The position numbers were made by a program, and so were the translations under genes. Source: Phoebastria nigripes (taxonomy: Eukaryota; Chordata; Aves; Procellariiformes; Diomedeidae). Taken from it: a stretch of DNA of 64,000 bases. The stretch lies in NCBI GenBank assembly GCA_035582835.1, contig JAYKAV010000478.1, positions 789,311-853,310 on the forward strand, in the 5' to 3' direction. A model generated the notes under the pieces. The model searched no databases. It worked only from the letters and a program-made list of their open reading frames with translations, and had not been told where the DNA came from. This document shows positions 37,880-49,349 of the stretch, piece by piece. How positions within the stretch are numbered: position 1 is the first letter of the stretch; each line of letters begins with the position of its first letter.

Positions 37880-40800
37880 GCATTGAATTAAAATCTGGTA
37901 GACATCTAGCATTTGCAGGCACACTTGTTTTAGAGCATTTTATAGAACTTTGATGCAGTAAAGTCTAGTGAGATATTTACACATGTCAGTCTGCTTTTAG
38001 AAAAAGTTTGGAAAAAGAAAGAGTGTACATAGGGATTGTCAGTGTTACTACTTAGGATGAAATCTTGTGGAGCGTAATTTAAGGCAATTTGCATGGCAAG
38101 GCTGGAACACCGTATGATGGACTCCCATTGCTAATCAAAGGAAAAACTTTCAGAACAAGATCAAATCCTATTTCATGTTACCATGTCAATGGTTCCTCAG
38201 TTGTCACAAAAAATATGTCAGAATGAACACAACAAGGTCATGTAGAGAAGGAAGAGTCCAGATAAAAAGACAGTGATGCTTTAAAAAGGTCTCAGTTGTG
38301 TAACAGTGTTGAGGAAGCCATTCAAACTTAGCATATATGACAAAAATCCAGGTTCAATTAAATCTGGATTCATGTCCCTGTTCCAGTCAAAATGTAATTA
38401 TTTCTAGAGAATAAAAAAAATTACTCCAATGTGAGAGATTGATAGGCTCCCTCTCCGTCATCCAAAAGCACAGGCAGTAGAGCTCTTATAATCCTCAGTA
38501 CTTCTTGCGTGCTGTGCGAGTGCCAGAACCACTGGCTATAAGGAGGTTCTGCTTTTTTTCTCTTTCTGAGCAGAAATTCCACTTGGTACCGGATATATTT
38601 TCTGTCTTTTAAAGACTTGCTTAGCAAGACCATGATCCAGTCAGCACTGAGCTTTTGATTTTCTGGGGGTACACATGCCTGTTTGGGGTTTAGTGACTCA
38701 CTGTGTGCAGTGCTTGGAGGAAATGAAACAACATTAAACCCCACGGAATTCAATTTTTCCTCACTTTGGAAACAACTTAGCCTCACATTTAAGAAATAAA
38801 AAAGTTTTGTCTTAGCCCCTCTCCTCTGCCAACTTGGTAGCTGCACTGTCTGTATAAAACTGATGCTAAAGTACTGGCTTCTTGGTGGTTTGGGGGGATT
38901 CAAAAGTGTATTAGCATTTGCTATGGGATTCTGACCTGTGGGGAGATGCTCATCACATGTGCATCCCATGAGACTAATCACAGTAAAGATGTAGTAAGGC
39001 ATTTATTACAGGGATAAAAACCCAGAACAACATATTAGAGAAAGGGATTAGTCGGGAAATGTTTTTATGGATTTTCTTTTTTAACTTGGTAGAATTAGAA
39101 GGGTCATGGAGCAGGATGAATTCCTAAACTCTTGATGAAAAGTGCTTTCATCAGATGAAGATGAGGCAGATTTTTTTTTCTTTCTAAAACCACTAGAAGT
39201 GGCATGAGTGACAATAGTTCACAGTATATGACACAAGGAAACTGCTCAGAGAAAGCTGTGAATGGGCAAGGTCCAAAGAAAATGTAAATTAAACAAAATG
39301 GTCTTGTATTAATAGGATATTACGTAGCCTGTACAAAAATACCTGCTTTATTTTCAGTTGTTAGTCATACATACTGACATCATTTGTGTGTCTGCCACTC
39401 ATGAGAGAAGGGCCATGGCTGTTGTAAAAATAAATCTGATATCTTTATTTGCACAAGAACAACCCTAATCTTATGTTTTCACATAAATGAAGAAGAGCTA
39501 ACTTCGTTCCTCACTGAAACACTTTTAACACATTTTGTTTCTTTCTTCATTTTATATCTAAAAGTCCATAGCAATAAATCTGCCACAATCCAAACACACA
39601 CACATATATAAAGTATTCGTAAAATGTATTTTAATCAGCTTTTGCATTGCTAAATTTAATTCTTACACTGGAAATCAAGTGGCCTCTTTTATAACACAAC
39701 TCAGATGTATGAAGAGAATGCAATGCTCCAAAGTTCTTTGTGAGCGACGAATTAGCAGTTTTCTGTGTCATGAAGATAAAGCAATACAGAAGTATCTGTG
39801 CATCCTCGAGAAGGTTACCTGTGATTCAAATCTGTGCTAGCGTACCTTGTTGGAAGGGTAACAGATGCAAGTTCCGGGTGCCAATCAACATAATGCAGAC
39901 AATCTCTGGTCACTTAGAACCAAAACAATCAAAATTGTTTNCAGACTCTATTATATATTAAAACATACGTGAAATGCATATGAATTATCCCTCACTGACC
40001 TAGAAAGAAAAAAACCACATGGTTGCCTGATTCAAATACTTCGAGAACTTTTGAAGTCTCACGCTGCTCACAGTTTTGTTTTTCTTGTCTTTCTATGTGT
40101 CTTTGTTACAGCATTTCCATTAGCCATGTGATTTCTAGTTATTTCTTCCAATTTTCAGGTCCCAGATCATAGTATAGTTTGTCTATGGGGGCTTCCAACT
40201 GTAAATTTTTACTTTTCTCTCTTATTTTTGTTGCCTGCCCTGATATTACTNTCTCCTCTCCTTCACCTGGAAGGCAAACAGAATACAGGGCTAGTTTTGG
40301 AAAATGCTCAGTTTCTTTAACTCTTACTGTGATTAAACAAATTTTCTAGTACTTAGTATCTAGAAAAATGGGGAGTTATTTCAGTATCTCAGATATGCTC
40401 CAACATGAACCTTCTGAGATGCCTCGTGCGCAGGCACAGTCTGCACATCTGAAAAGAGTTTACCACAACCGAGGTCTGTTCTCAGCTACATTCTCCAGGG
40501 TCAGAGAAACAGTGGTAATTCAGTAGTAGTGATTCAAGCATCTGTTCTAGGCAGAAAATCAGTAGTTCTCAGCATTAGAAATACTGACCCTTGCAACACT
40601 ACTTTTATTTCAGTGTGATCTCAGCCAGTAGGCAATCCAAATATATCACTAACATTTTCATTTCTTGTGAAATCTACTTGTAAGTCATTTTGANAAAGAA
40701 AGATTATTAAACCCCTGCTGTGCTTGAAGATATTGCCAACAGACAGTGCTTGTGGGCAGAAGGAAAGTTGGTCTCCCAGGTTTTTGCACTTGTTAGATTA

Positions 40801-42832
40801 GTAAATAAAATACTGGAAAGGGAAGAGCCTCAGAAATGCCGTTTTGTTTCTCCAAGAACGTTTTGTACCTTGTGTGAATAAGTATGGCAGCAAAATTTAA
40901 CCTGAGAGGTTTGCATAAGCATTGTTTTGCTCCTCTTTTATATGAAGGAGGAAATTAATGTGAAATGGAATATTAATGTTACCCAGATTCATTGGTCTAT
41001 TTTGCTTCCTTACTGTCTCCTGACTTGATTGGTTTGATTTAAATTCCTAAGATAAATAATGACTCATCACAGATAATAACCTAATTCATTTCTTCAGGTT
41101 GCTTGTATCTGAAGAGCAGGAGAGAGTTGTGCTTCAAACTGCTATATCAAAGTGCTGTAACAAAGACACAGCCTTGCTCCCGCTCAAGCAGGAGAGCTCG
41201 CTTTGCTGTCAAGGCTGCGAGAAAGTGTATAGGACATAAAACCATCCACAAATCCCCGTCATCTTAGCTCTTGACTGCTTAAAGCCAGCCTTCCTTCAGT
41301 AGTCAGTAACTGGCCCNAAATATTCAGTAGACAGGGAGTACCAGAAGACCGAGAGGAGCTATGAATGGCATATAAGCGCACTAGCATAGTCCGACACAGT
41401 AGTACAGGCTCCAAATCTAAGTTGGTTTGGGACCTCTTCTCAGATTAATGCTTTCTACTCTGTATTCCCCTGACCTGTAGTTTGGGCATCACTGTGGAGA
41501 AGAGCAAACTTGACTCTGTCCACATCTTCCTCAACAGAGATGGTGATAAATGTTACAAACTGATGGGTTTTTCCAACGCTCGATTTGAATTTCTGTCCAA
41601 AATTCAAATCAGTGCAGAAGATTTGTTTCTTATTCTATTTTAATCTCCCCTTCACTTTTCCCAGACTATTTAAGAGACCCCCAAATAACACGAAAAAGAC
41701 GATCTTCATAGAAAGTTGTTGGCAAAGATAAAAAGAGGAAGGAAAAAAAAATACGCGGGGCCAAATCTTGAACAGCACGGCTCATTCAGTTCTATTTCAG
41801 TTGAGCCCTATTTCCTCAGATTTAGAGGATTATGTGCAGATTATTGTATTTGTAGATTTTGACTTGATTTGCTCTGTTAATAGTCACTGTCATCTTCTCA
41901 TCCCAAGGTCCTTTTCCTAAACATTGCTTGTTTGCACTGTTTCTTTCTTGAGAAAGTAGAGGTGATAAAAGATAAAAAGCTGTTTTAAGTCAGGATCTAG
42001 CCTGACATTGATTGTGGCCACAGTGGTTGGGGCTGTGACATGCAGCCAAAACCTGAAGCTAAGGTTCCTTAGTCGTACCATCTGCTTGCAGTGTGGGTGG
42101 CCGTAGAGACTGATGGGACACAACCAGGAGATGTGCAGTAAGCTCAGGGTATGGCAGTTAGACTGTTAGGGTAAGTCAGACAATTAAATACTGAATTACA
42201 GGTAGGTAAGGTTGCTTTTCAGCAGAGTCACTTCGATTACAGAAAGGTAAACTCCTTGCAGCCACAATTGGATCACACTTTTGTTTTGGAGGCAAAACTG
42301 GAAGTTAAATGTAAGTTTAAAAAGTGAGGAATATTTTCCGTCCATGTTATTTCCCTAATTTGATTTCTCTGTGAGGTCCCACAGCCCAAGGTGGAAAAGA
42401 ACTGCTGAATTTGCTTCTCCACTAAAAGAAATGTCTGTGGAGCCACAGTCGAATCCGACTGCTCAGGTCAATTATACAAAATCATTAACTGCAGATAGAC
42501 AAGGCTTTCCTTCCAGATTGTACGTGGACCGCACAAGAACATTTTCTCCATGGCAGCTGGGGTGCAGTCACTTCTTTGCGTGCTGGAGGCCTTAATGTGG
42601 TTGTCTGGAGGGCGATAGGCAATGACTTGCAGTCGTGTTGCACTGATCTCAAGTTATGTCAGTCTCTCTTGATTAAGTATGTGAAAGCCAGAAACGGTCT
42701 GCCCGTAAGGCAGAACAGACAGAACCTGTTCATCATTAGTCACAGGNAGGGAGGGATATCTATCAGGAACAAGGAGGGGTAGATAAAGAAATAGAGTAAA
42801 ATTTAAACTAAAACCAGATTTTAAGAAAAAAT

Positions 42833-42851
42833 CTCTCTCTTTCAGAGAGAG
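42833..42851. repeat. Perfect inverted repeat CTCTCTCT / AGAGAGAG
   Basis: Eight-base arms with a three-base TTC spacer. It overlaps the acceptor of the exon-like segment at 42,846, so a hairpin in the RNA would include the AG. Confidence 0.8.
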
Positions 42852-42900
42852 CAAGATTAAGTTGTAACTTGTGCTGACCTTCATTTATGTTGTGTGTAAG
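42846..42900 (+). other. Exon-like segment, 55 bp, stops in all frames
   Basis: A CTCTCTCTTTCAG acceptor and a strong GTAAG|GTGAGT donor enclose 55 bases that contain stop codons in all three frames. If included between the two SH3 exons it would shift and end the frame within SH3, acting as a poison exon. There is no independent evidence of use. Confidence 0.3.
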
Positions 42901-45900
42901 GTGAGTCAAGTTGCACTTCAGATGCAGAGAACTGTCGCTCTGCACAGTACTTGTCTCTTAATATTGCTTTCGATTTACCTTGTTGTATGCAAAAATAGAT
43001 CAAACATTGAATTTTTGTTTACATTGATATGTATACTTAGGAAATAAGTTGCCATTACAACTCAAGGTTAGGAACATACATTTTTAAGTTGTAACCATTT
43101 TAGGGGCTGTTTTAAGCAAAATTGTTTTCATCATTCAAATAGGTATTCTTGCATAAATTATCTGTCATTTGGAAGCTCTCCTTCCAAAAGGCAAGTAATT
43201 CTGAAAATTTACATCAGACAACAGATATTTCTACAAGAGAAAAGCCTAAATTATAACATTAAGTATTTCTGAGAGAAAGAAGTTAGGTCTCTACCCATTG
43301 GAAATTAAAAATCTACTTTATTTTAAAAAAGCAAATCCAGAAGATTTTTACATCAAGACAAAAAAACAGAGTTCAGATTTGCACTGAACCTTGCTTAGCT
43401 AAAATTCAGATGAAAACCCTTTATATTTCATTAGGTAAATGGCATTTGTTATCAATAACAGAACAATGGAATCAAGGTAAATAACATATTCATGCTGCAG
43501 TTTGAATGGAAGGGACACTGTCACCATCCCTTTCAGATTAAGAATAAAATGATGAAATATTCTGCTTTCTACTGCGTGTTCTAGAGAGCTTTCAGCTTAC
43601 GTAATTCCACATCTCACTAAAAGTATTGAGATCTTCAGCTGCTCTTGATTAGCAGATATAACTCTTTTAGCTCTGATAGTTCTTACATCAGCATAGGCTA
43701 GTTCAGTTGCTAGGTTTTTCAATGGATTTTCAACTTTACTTTATACTCTATTGCCATTTTGTTCCTCTTTCTTTTTTTTTCCTGGTTGTGGAAATGTTAT
43801 TCTTTTTCCAGAAGATGATCTGTTATTCCAAATCCATATAATTATTTCTTTTCCCAGGAAAGAAGAATGCACTTTATACAGCACCAAAAATTGATTGTAG
43901 ATATTACAAAGACATTTCAGATATATCCTGTAGCAGCTATAAAGACAATGGCCTGAATTTGGCTGTAAATTTCATTGACATTTTTGCAAATAAGGATACC
44001 TAGCCTAATTAACTCATTGAAATTTCAATATCACAAGGAATTTAGAAATAGTATGCACCATCGTTTGATGGAAAAATTCTTATTCTTATACTCTATTTCT
44101 TGAACGTGGCATAATGAAGGGAGCTGTAATGTGGAAGAATAAAGCTTTTCTGTTGTTTTGATTAAAGTGGTTTTTTGATAGTATATTGAGTAATTAAGCT
44201 GTTTGAGATGAGTATGTTATATTAATATTAGTTACAATATATACATTGTCAATAAACTTACAGAAGTTGCAAGAGACAAAACATCCTATGCTCAACTGGC
44301 ACTATATATAATTTTCTTGTGTTTTTTTCTGGACTTTGGCAAAGCAGAATCTGGCTGATATTAAGTATAATACTTTAAATACATTCAAATATAAGATCCT
44401 GATAGGCACCTGCTTTTACATGTTTTCCTGTTATTCAAAATTTGTCCAATTTTGATTTGCAGTTTTGTTCATATAATTGAACATAACTCTTGTTTTAAAT
44501 TATACTTCTGTTGTGAAAAGTTATATCAGGATTCATGATGTTACTAGAACCTTAATTTTACTCTTACAACATCAGATTCTTTTTGTAATTCATGTTGTGT
44601 GTAAAGAGTCTCTGGCCTGCTCTTGCCATAGCAACCACATCTTTTGTTTTTACTAAAAGTGAAAAATACTAACAGGAAAAAATACTTGAAATGATAAAGC
44701 TTAATTATTAATTTTGGGAAAGTTATCCTTTGATTTACCATTGTTATGTCCTTCAGAAGGGAAAATGTTGATTAGAAAATCTCTTGCTGGTACCAAATTA
44801 TGTATTACAACATGTCTCTTAAGCACTATTGTGAGAGGGAAAAGACAGAAGTTAAGGCCTCATTCTAAAAAGGCATTCATGGGTACAAAAGATAAATTAC
44901 ACTTTTTGATTTATCCTTTCAGTTCCCAGTTATCCACATTGGACTACATGAAGTATTGCCAGTTTTTATAGATACGTAGATTATTATGGCTTTGGCTCCT
45001 GCTGCAGAATTTCTTATTAATGGTACCACCTGAGATATATCAGAAAGATTATTTCAAGTTTTTTGATAGTGCAGAACTGTCTAGATCTCAACCTCTCCAT
45101 TTTGGGTATTAGGCCATATGTGCTCCTCCTCCATCTCACCAACAATTTGTCTCTGTCTCTGCACATCAGCTGTATCCCTGGCTACCCCACGTTTGCCTCT
45201 TGGGTCATCTTTGTGCCTCTTGCAGTTCCATCAGGCTTTCCCTTCCTTTCTTGGCGCCCATAGTGATGTTTTTCCCTGATAGTTAGCCCAAAGGTACCGT
45301 CATTTTGTTTGTAGATGTAATCTCTAGACAGGCTTGAACCAGAATTGTAAAGGCTGTCTGCGTTCTCACAACACCTCATTTCCCCTTCTACCTCTTTTCT
45401 GTAGATGTTATGTCTTCAGGCAGGACTACATTTATTTTTGCTTTGCTTTTGCTATTAGTAATCGCTAATATTTACTAATTCATATAATAATGATCTAAAG
45501 CGGGACTGGNTTTGCTCTGTAGTAATCACTTTTCGCCTTGCACTCACAGATGGACTTACAAAGCAAATTTCTTTTCCCGTCTTGATTTGGATGTCTTATC
45601 AGCTGCTACTACCATAGACACGTGAAATTACTCTATGAGTGTGAACTACCCAACTTCCTTCTTACAGTGCAAATGCTTTTTGGAGATGAAAATATCCATG
45701 TAATTTGGAGCGTCAAAATAGCAGATTTGTCAGATTAATAAAATACTGAATTAGGGAAGTCTTTCTCAATCCCTAAGTAGTTTTAGTTCTCCCTATCTTG
45801 CCAGTTTGTGGAGTGAAATCAGGTCTGAGATTCCGTGCTGAAAATTCTCCTCAAAAAANCCTAATTACTTGCAATAGGAATCTTTCACTGTCTCACATTT

Positions 45901-46093
45901 TGAAATTTCTTTCGGCTGGAGTCCTACACTCACTTTTATGATTTGATGTACAGTAGAATCCTACAATAATTATAATATCTACATATGTTATTAATTAAGC
46001 TTTCCTACTTCCTTATCTCATCTATAAGAAATGCACTCTATTCTTACGTGAACAGAGGTTACATTGTTAAAAATATATTGGAAGCTGATGAAT

Positions 46094-46111
46094 ATCCAAT
46101 ATATATTGGAT
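46094..46111. repeat. Perfect 18-bp palindrome
   Basis: ATCCAATATATATTGGAT reads identically on both strands. A related AATATATTGG lies at 46,072-46,081. It is AT-rich and probably local sequence drift rather than a binding site. Confidence 0.85.
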
Positions 46112-48353
46112 GAATGAATAGGCTTCTGTTTTATGTAACATTGAATTATCAAATTGACTTTGTGTGTTAATGTGCACAGGCTTTAAACTTTTTCAAGAAC
46201 AACTTGAATTTGTCAACATATTTTTCATATATATATATATACCCCAAATTTATATTTATTAATATTTTTATTTATGTATTATTTATTTTATTAATACAAT
46301 TAAAGCACAGATCTGGTTTCTTCATTTTTGCTTGCATTTAAATGTAGAGATTAAATATTTTCTGCTTATGTTAACAATATCGATACGTGTTAGGTAACTA
46401 AAAGAAAAGGCATGCTAAGATTTTTTTATTCAGTTTAAGTGTCACTGTAGAGTTGTTGGTGTCTTCCAAGGTCAGTGCTCTCCCCCATTATCCCATAACT
46501 ACCTGGGTAGGTATAGGTTTCCTCATATATGTCAGAGAGGTGCTTGATAAATTGTGCATTGGGGACCTAACCAGGTGTAGGATTTTGCCTTAATGGATCT
46601 ATTTCCTGGGGCTTAATATGTACTTCTTATTGACAGTGATGTGTAAATATGCAGTTCGTGGAATCTGTATCTCTGAATTTATTACATTAAAGGACTTAAA
46701 ATTGACACATTTAAAAACATTTTTCTGTCAAATATCTATGTTAATAGATATCCGTGCTCCGTAAGTAATACCACAAATAGCTTAGGATTGCATTAATAAG
46801 GTAAACATTTAATTTCAAATGCAGTTTTACAGATCCTGGTGTGTCAAACCAGACTTCTTACTACCTCTTTAGTATTACCAAGATTTTTTTATTGGTTTTT
46901 TGGCCTTTCATTGATTTGATTTTCATCTTACTCTATAGCCGTGCAAATCAAGTTCAAATTCAATGCCATTGAATCACAGCAGTTCCACTGAACAGAATTC
47001 AATTGCAGTCAGGCTCAGGGACTACAATTTCAAAGCCTGATAAGGTATGTTTTAACAGCGCAAAGAGTGCTTGTGTTGGAGATCGTCAAAAGTAGCTCTG
47101 AGCAAGTTAATATCCCTACCGTACTGAAATACCCTGCAGAGATATTATTCCAGGTCTTGAAAACCAAATGCATAGGTTAGCAAAGAGATGGGCTTGGGCT
47201 AAGTAGCCTTGATTTTCAGCAGGGCCAGTTAGCTTGGCTGGCTTAGCTAGCACACAGCTAATGGAGCTGTGCTGCTTCGACTTCTGCGGGCTTATTTTTG
47301 GTAGCTCAGGGACCTCTCCACCAAACACTGTGTTTTGTACAGATGTACTCTGAGGACCTGTGTTGTATGACTGAGCTACATTCCCAATCAACCTATTTAG
47401 AAGAGCTAACCGTGTTTTTGTTGATCTATAATATTACCTCTGTTCCAATATTAATGTATAGTATGTTTTTAATAGTACATTTGTGTTCTTTTAATATATA
47501 TTAAACATACAGTGATTTGTAGGAACTTCTATAAAATTAATTTAAACATAATACTTAGCAAGTATTTAGGATCCTTTCATTACTGTAACTCATCTCCAAT
47601 TGCTTACTAGTAAAAACAGACACTGTTGTTCTGCAGTCTTTTGTCACAATCCTTGTTGAGTCCTAAGATTAATATCAAGATAATTAGAACTACAGGATAA
47701 AGCTTTTCCTCCTATTGGTAAATCATTCTCCTTCCTATTGTTGCTGCCTTCTACTGAGAAAAATCATTGAAATGTTTCAAAAGGCATCTACATTGTGTAT
47801 CGCACCTATGGGATATTCAAGTGTTTGTTGTGTACTCAAACCGTTAAATCATATTACTCGACCTACATTACAAATCTCTGGAGCTACTCACTAAATAAAA
47901 TAGCATGTTTCCTTAGGAAGTAGAAAACATATGAGATATCAAAATATGTATTATTAAAACCCAATTTCAGTGTGGGTTCAGTTTTACAATGGGTTCAGCA
48001 CTTCAGCTTAATTTGAACAGGCAAGACAAATTTTTTTGGTCTTAGTATAACCATGCATTTATGCTTGACAAAAGCAGCAATGAGAAAACTGAAAATGGAA
48101 AGAATTATGTGAGGGCCGAGGAAACTTGTGACAAAAATAAATTTGGGAAGAGGTTCCAAAGACTGATCAGAGAGGGTCGCATTTAAAGGTTACTCTGTGC
48201 CCATTTTGGGGGTAACGGCATTTGAGTTATTGTACAANGTTTGCTTTTACCAACATGATATTCAGTTATTACTGAGCATATTATGTAAGTAATCTTGGTA
48301 TTTACATGAGAAGAGAAAAAAGTCTAATACTTCCTATGTCTCTCTGTATTTAG

Positions 48354-48467
48354 TTTTAAGCATTGGTGAAGGTGGATTCTGGGAAGGCAGCACCCGGGGA
48401 CATATTGGATGGTTTCCTGCAGAATGCGTTGAAGAAGTTCAGTGTAAACCAAATGAAAGCAAACCAG
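48354..48467 (+). CDS. SHANK2: SHANK2 exon, second half of SH3 (short-form residues 173-210)
   Basis: Two bases complete valine, then 37 codons and one base follow. The sequence VLSIGEGGFWEGSTRGHIGW continues FPAECVEEVQC. It holds the SH3 hallmarks: the tryptophan of FWEG in the n-Src/strand-c region, GHIGWFP and the closing V-E-E-V strand. Mammalian SHANK2 has GSARGHIGWFPAEC here as I recall, whereas SHANK3-type SH3 domains differ more, which supports SHANK2. SH3 ends near residue 203, followed by KPNESKP. The donor is AAACCAG|GTAATC, leaving phase 1. The next mammalian exon begins in the TRADRSKKLFRHYTVGS region leading to PDZ; it is not found in the remaining 15.5 kb. The frame stays open past the donor for 27 codons (see the readthrough entry). 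Confidence 0.96.
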
Positions 48468-48630
48468 GTAATCAGATCAAGTTCCTGTTGAATCCTAACA
48501 ATGACAAATGCGATGTGTCTGTCCAAGCAGAGAGGCAGCCTAGACGGTAATGTGTTATACAGCAGCACATTTGTGCAATACTAGAAACTGGAGAATTAAA
48601 TAAAGCTGAACTGCTGAATTAAAAAATAAA
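48468..48630 (+). promoter_or_regulatory. SHANK2: Possible intronic polyadenylation end of a truncated SHANK2
   Basis: If the donor at 48,468 is not used, the SHANK2 frame continues for 27 codons (starting GNQIKFLLNPNNDKCDV) to TAA at 48,548-48,550. Two canonical AATAAA signals follow at 48,599-48,604 and 48,625-48,630, with a G/T-rich stretch (GTTGCTGGATGGTGTCC) after the second. This arrangement could end a transcript just after SH3, giving a protein of about 237 residues without PDZ, the proline-rich region or SAM. Truncated SHANK variants are known in the family; this one is inferred. Confidence 0.35.
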
Positions 48631-49180
48631 GATGGGTTTATTGATCAGATGTTGCTGGATGGTGTCCAAGCAAATGGTTTTTCTCATGAGGGACTATGCT
48701 GTGAAGTACTGCGAAACCGTTTACACAGAACTGTATGCAGACATTTTGTAAAGCATTATGCTGCGTTTTATTTTCTTAACAGTATGGGAGAATGGCTAAT
48801 TAGACAATTAAATAATGGAAGAAAAACTGGTCAGTCATCTCCCAATCTGAGGTAGTCATACAATGTATTTAGCTCTTGTTCATAGCAATAACGTTCCCTC
48901 TGTGGACCTTTTACTAAATTTTAGAGGAGGCATCCATTAGTGGGGTGTCCCATATACATCCTTACTGATGACAAAGGAAATAGAATCCTCCTTTATCATA
49001 CACTTGTGCTGCCCTAAGTAAGTAAAACACAAGTGACTTTAAGCAAGGAGTCTTTACAGTTCTGGTGTAATAAAAGAAAAAGAAATGTATGTTGAAGCAT
49101 GTTATTTTAAGAATTACCTACCATCTCATAATTTTTCTGCTTTTAAGAATTAAGATATGAGGACATCCTCTCTAATTAAA

Positions 49181-49199
49181 AGCTCATTATAAATGAGCT
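49181..49199. repeat. Hairpin, 8-bp stem
   Basis: AGCTCATT and AATGAGCT are separated by ATA, a perfect inverted repeat. It is a small stem-loop without a terminator context. Confidence 0.8.
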
Positions 49200-49333
49200 C
49201 TGAGAATACAATTAATGTTCTCCAGGAGCGTACGCAGTTTTAAATTAACTATTGATGTGTTTTGGATCTCTGATGTATTGATTTAGAACTTTTGGCATTG
49301 CACAGACAATAGACTAAAATTTATGCACCGTAT

Positions 49334-49349
49334 CATTCGTTCGCGAATG
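49334..49349. repeat. CATTCG-TTCG-CGAATG hairpin
   Basis: Six-base perfect arms around a TTCG loop, the sequence of an unusually stable RNA tetraloop. It is CpG-rich within AT-rich intron. Confidence 0.75.

Larger units (their letters stand above)
35264..48353 (+). other. SHANK2: SHANK2 intron inside the SH3 domain, 13.1 kb
   Basis: Donor GTGAGT, acceptor TCTCTGTATTTAG. AT-rich with no recognised gene, RNA or intact mobile element. It includes a cluster of ambiguous bases (36,104-37,879), a minus-strand 193-codon ORF (38,421-39,002), an exon-like segment (42,846-42,900) and a palindrome (46,094-46,111), each listed separately. Confidence 0.85.

Noticed and set aside
46222..46241. Short AT dinucleotide run, with similar ones at 55,474, 56,010 and 61,637
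   Set aside because: Too short and unremarkable to list as microsatellites.
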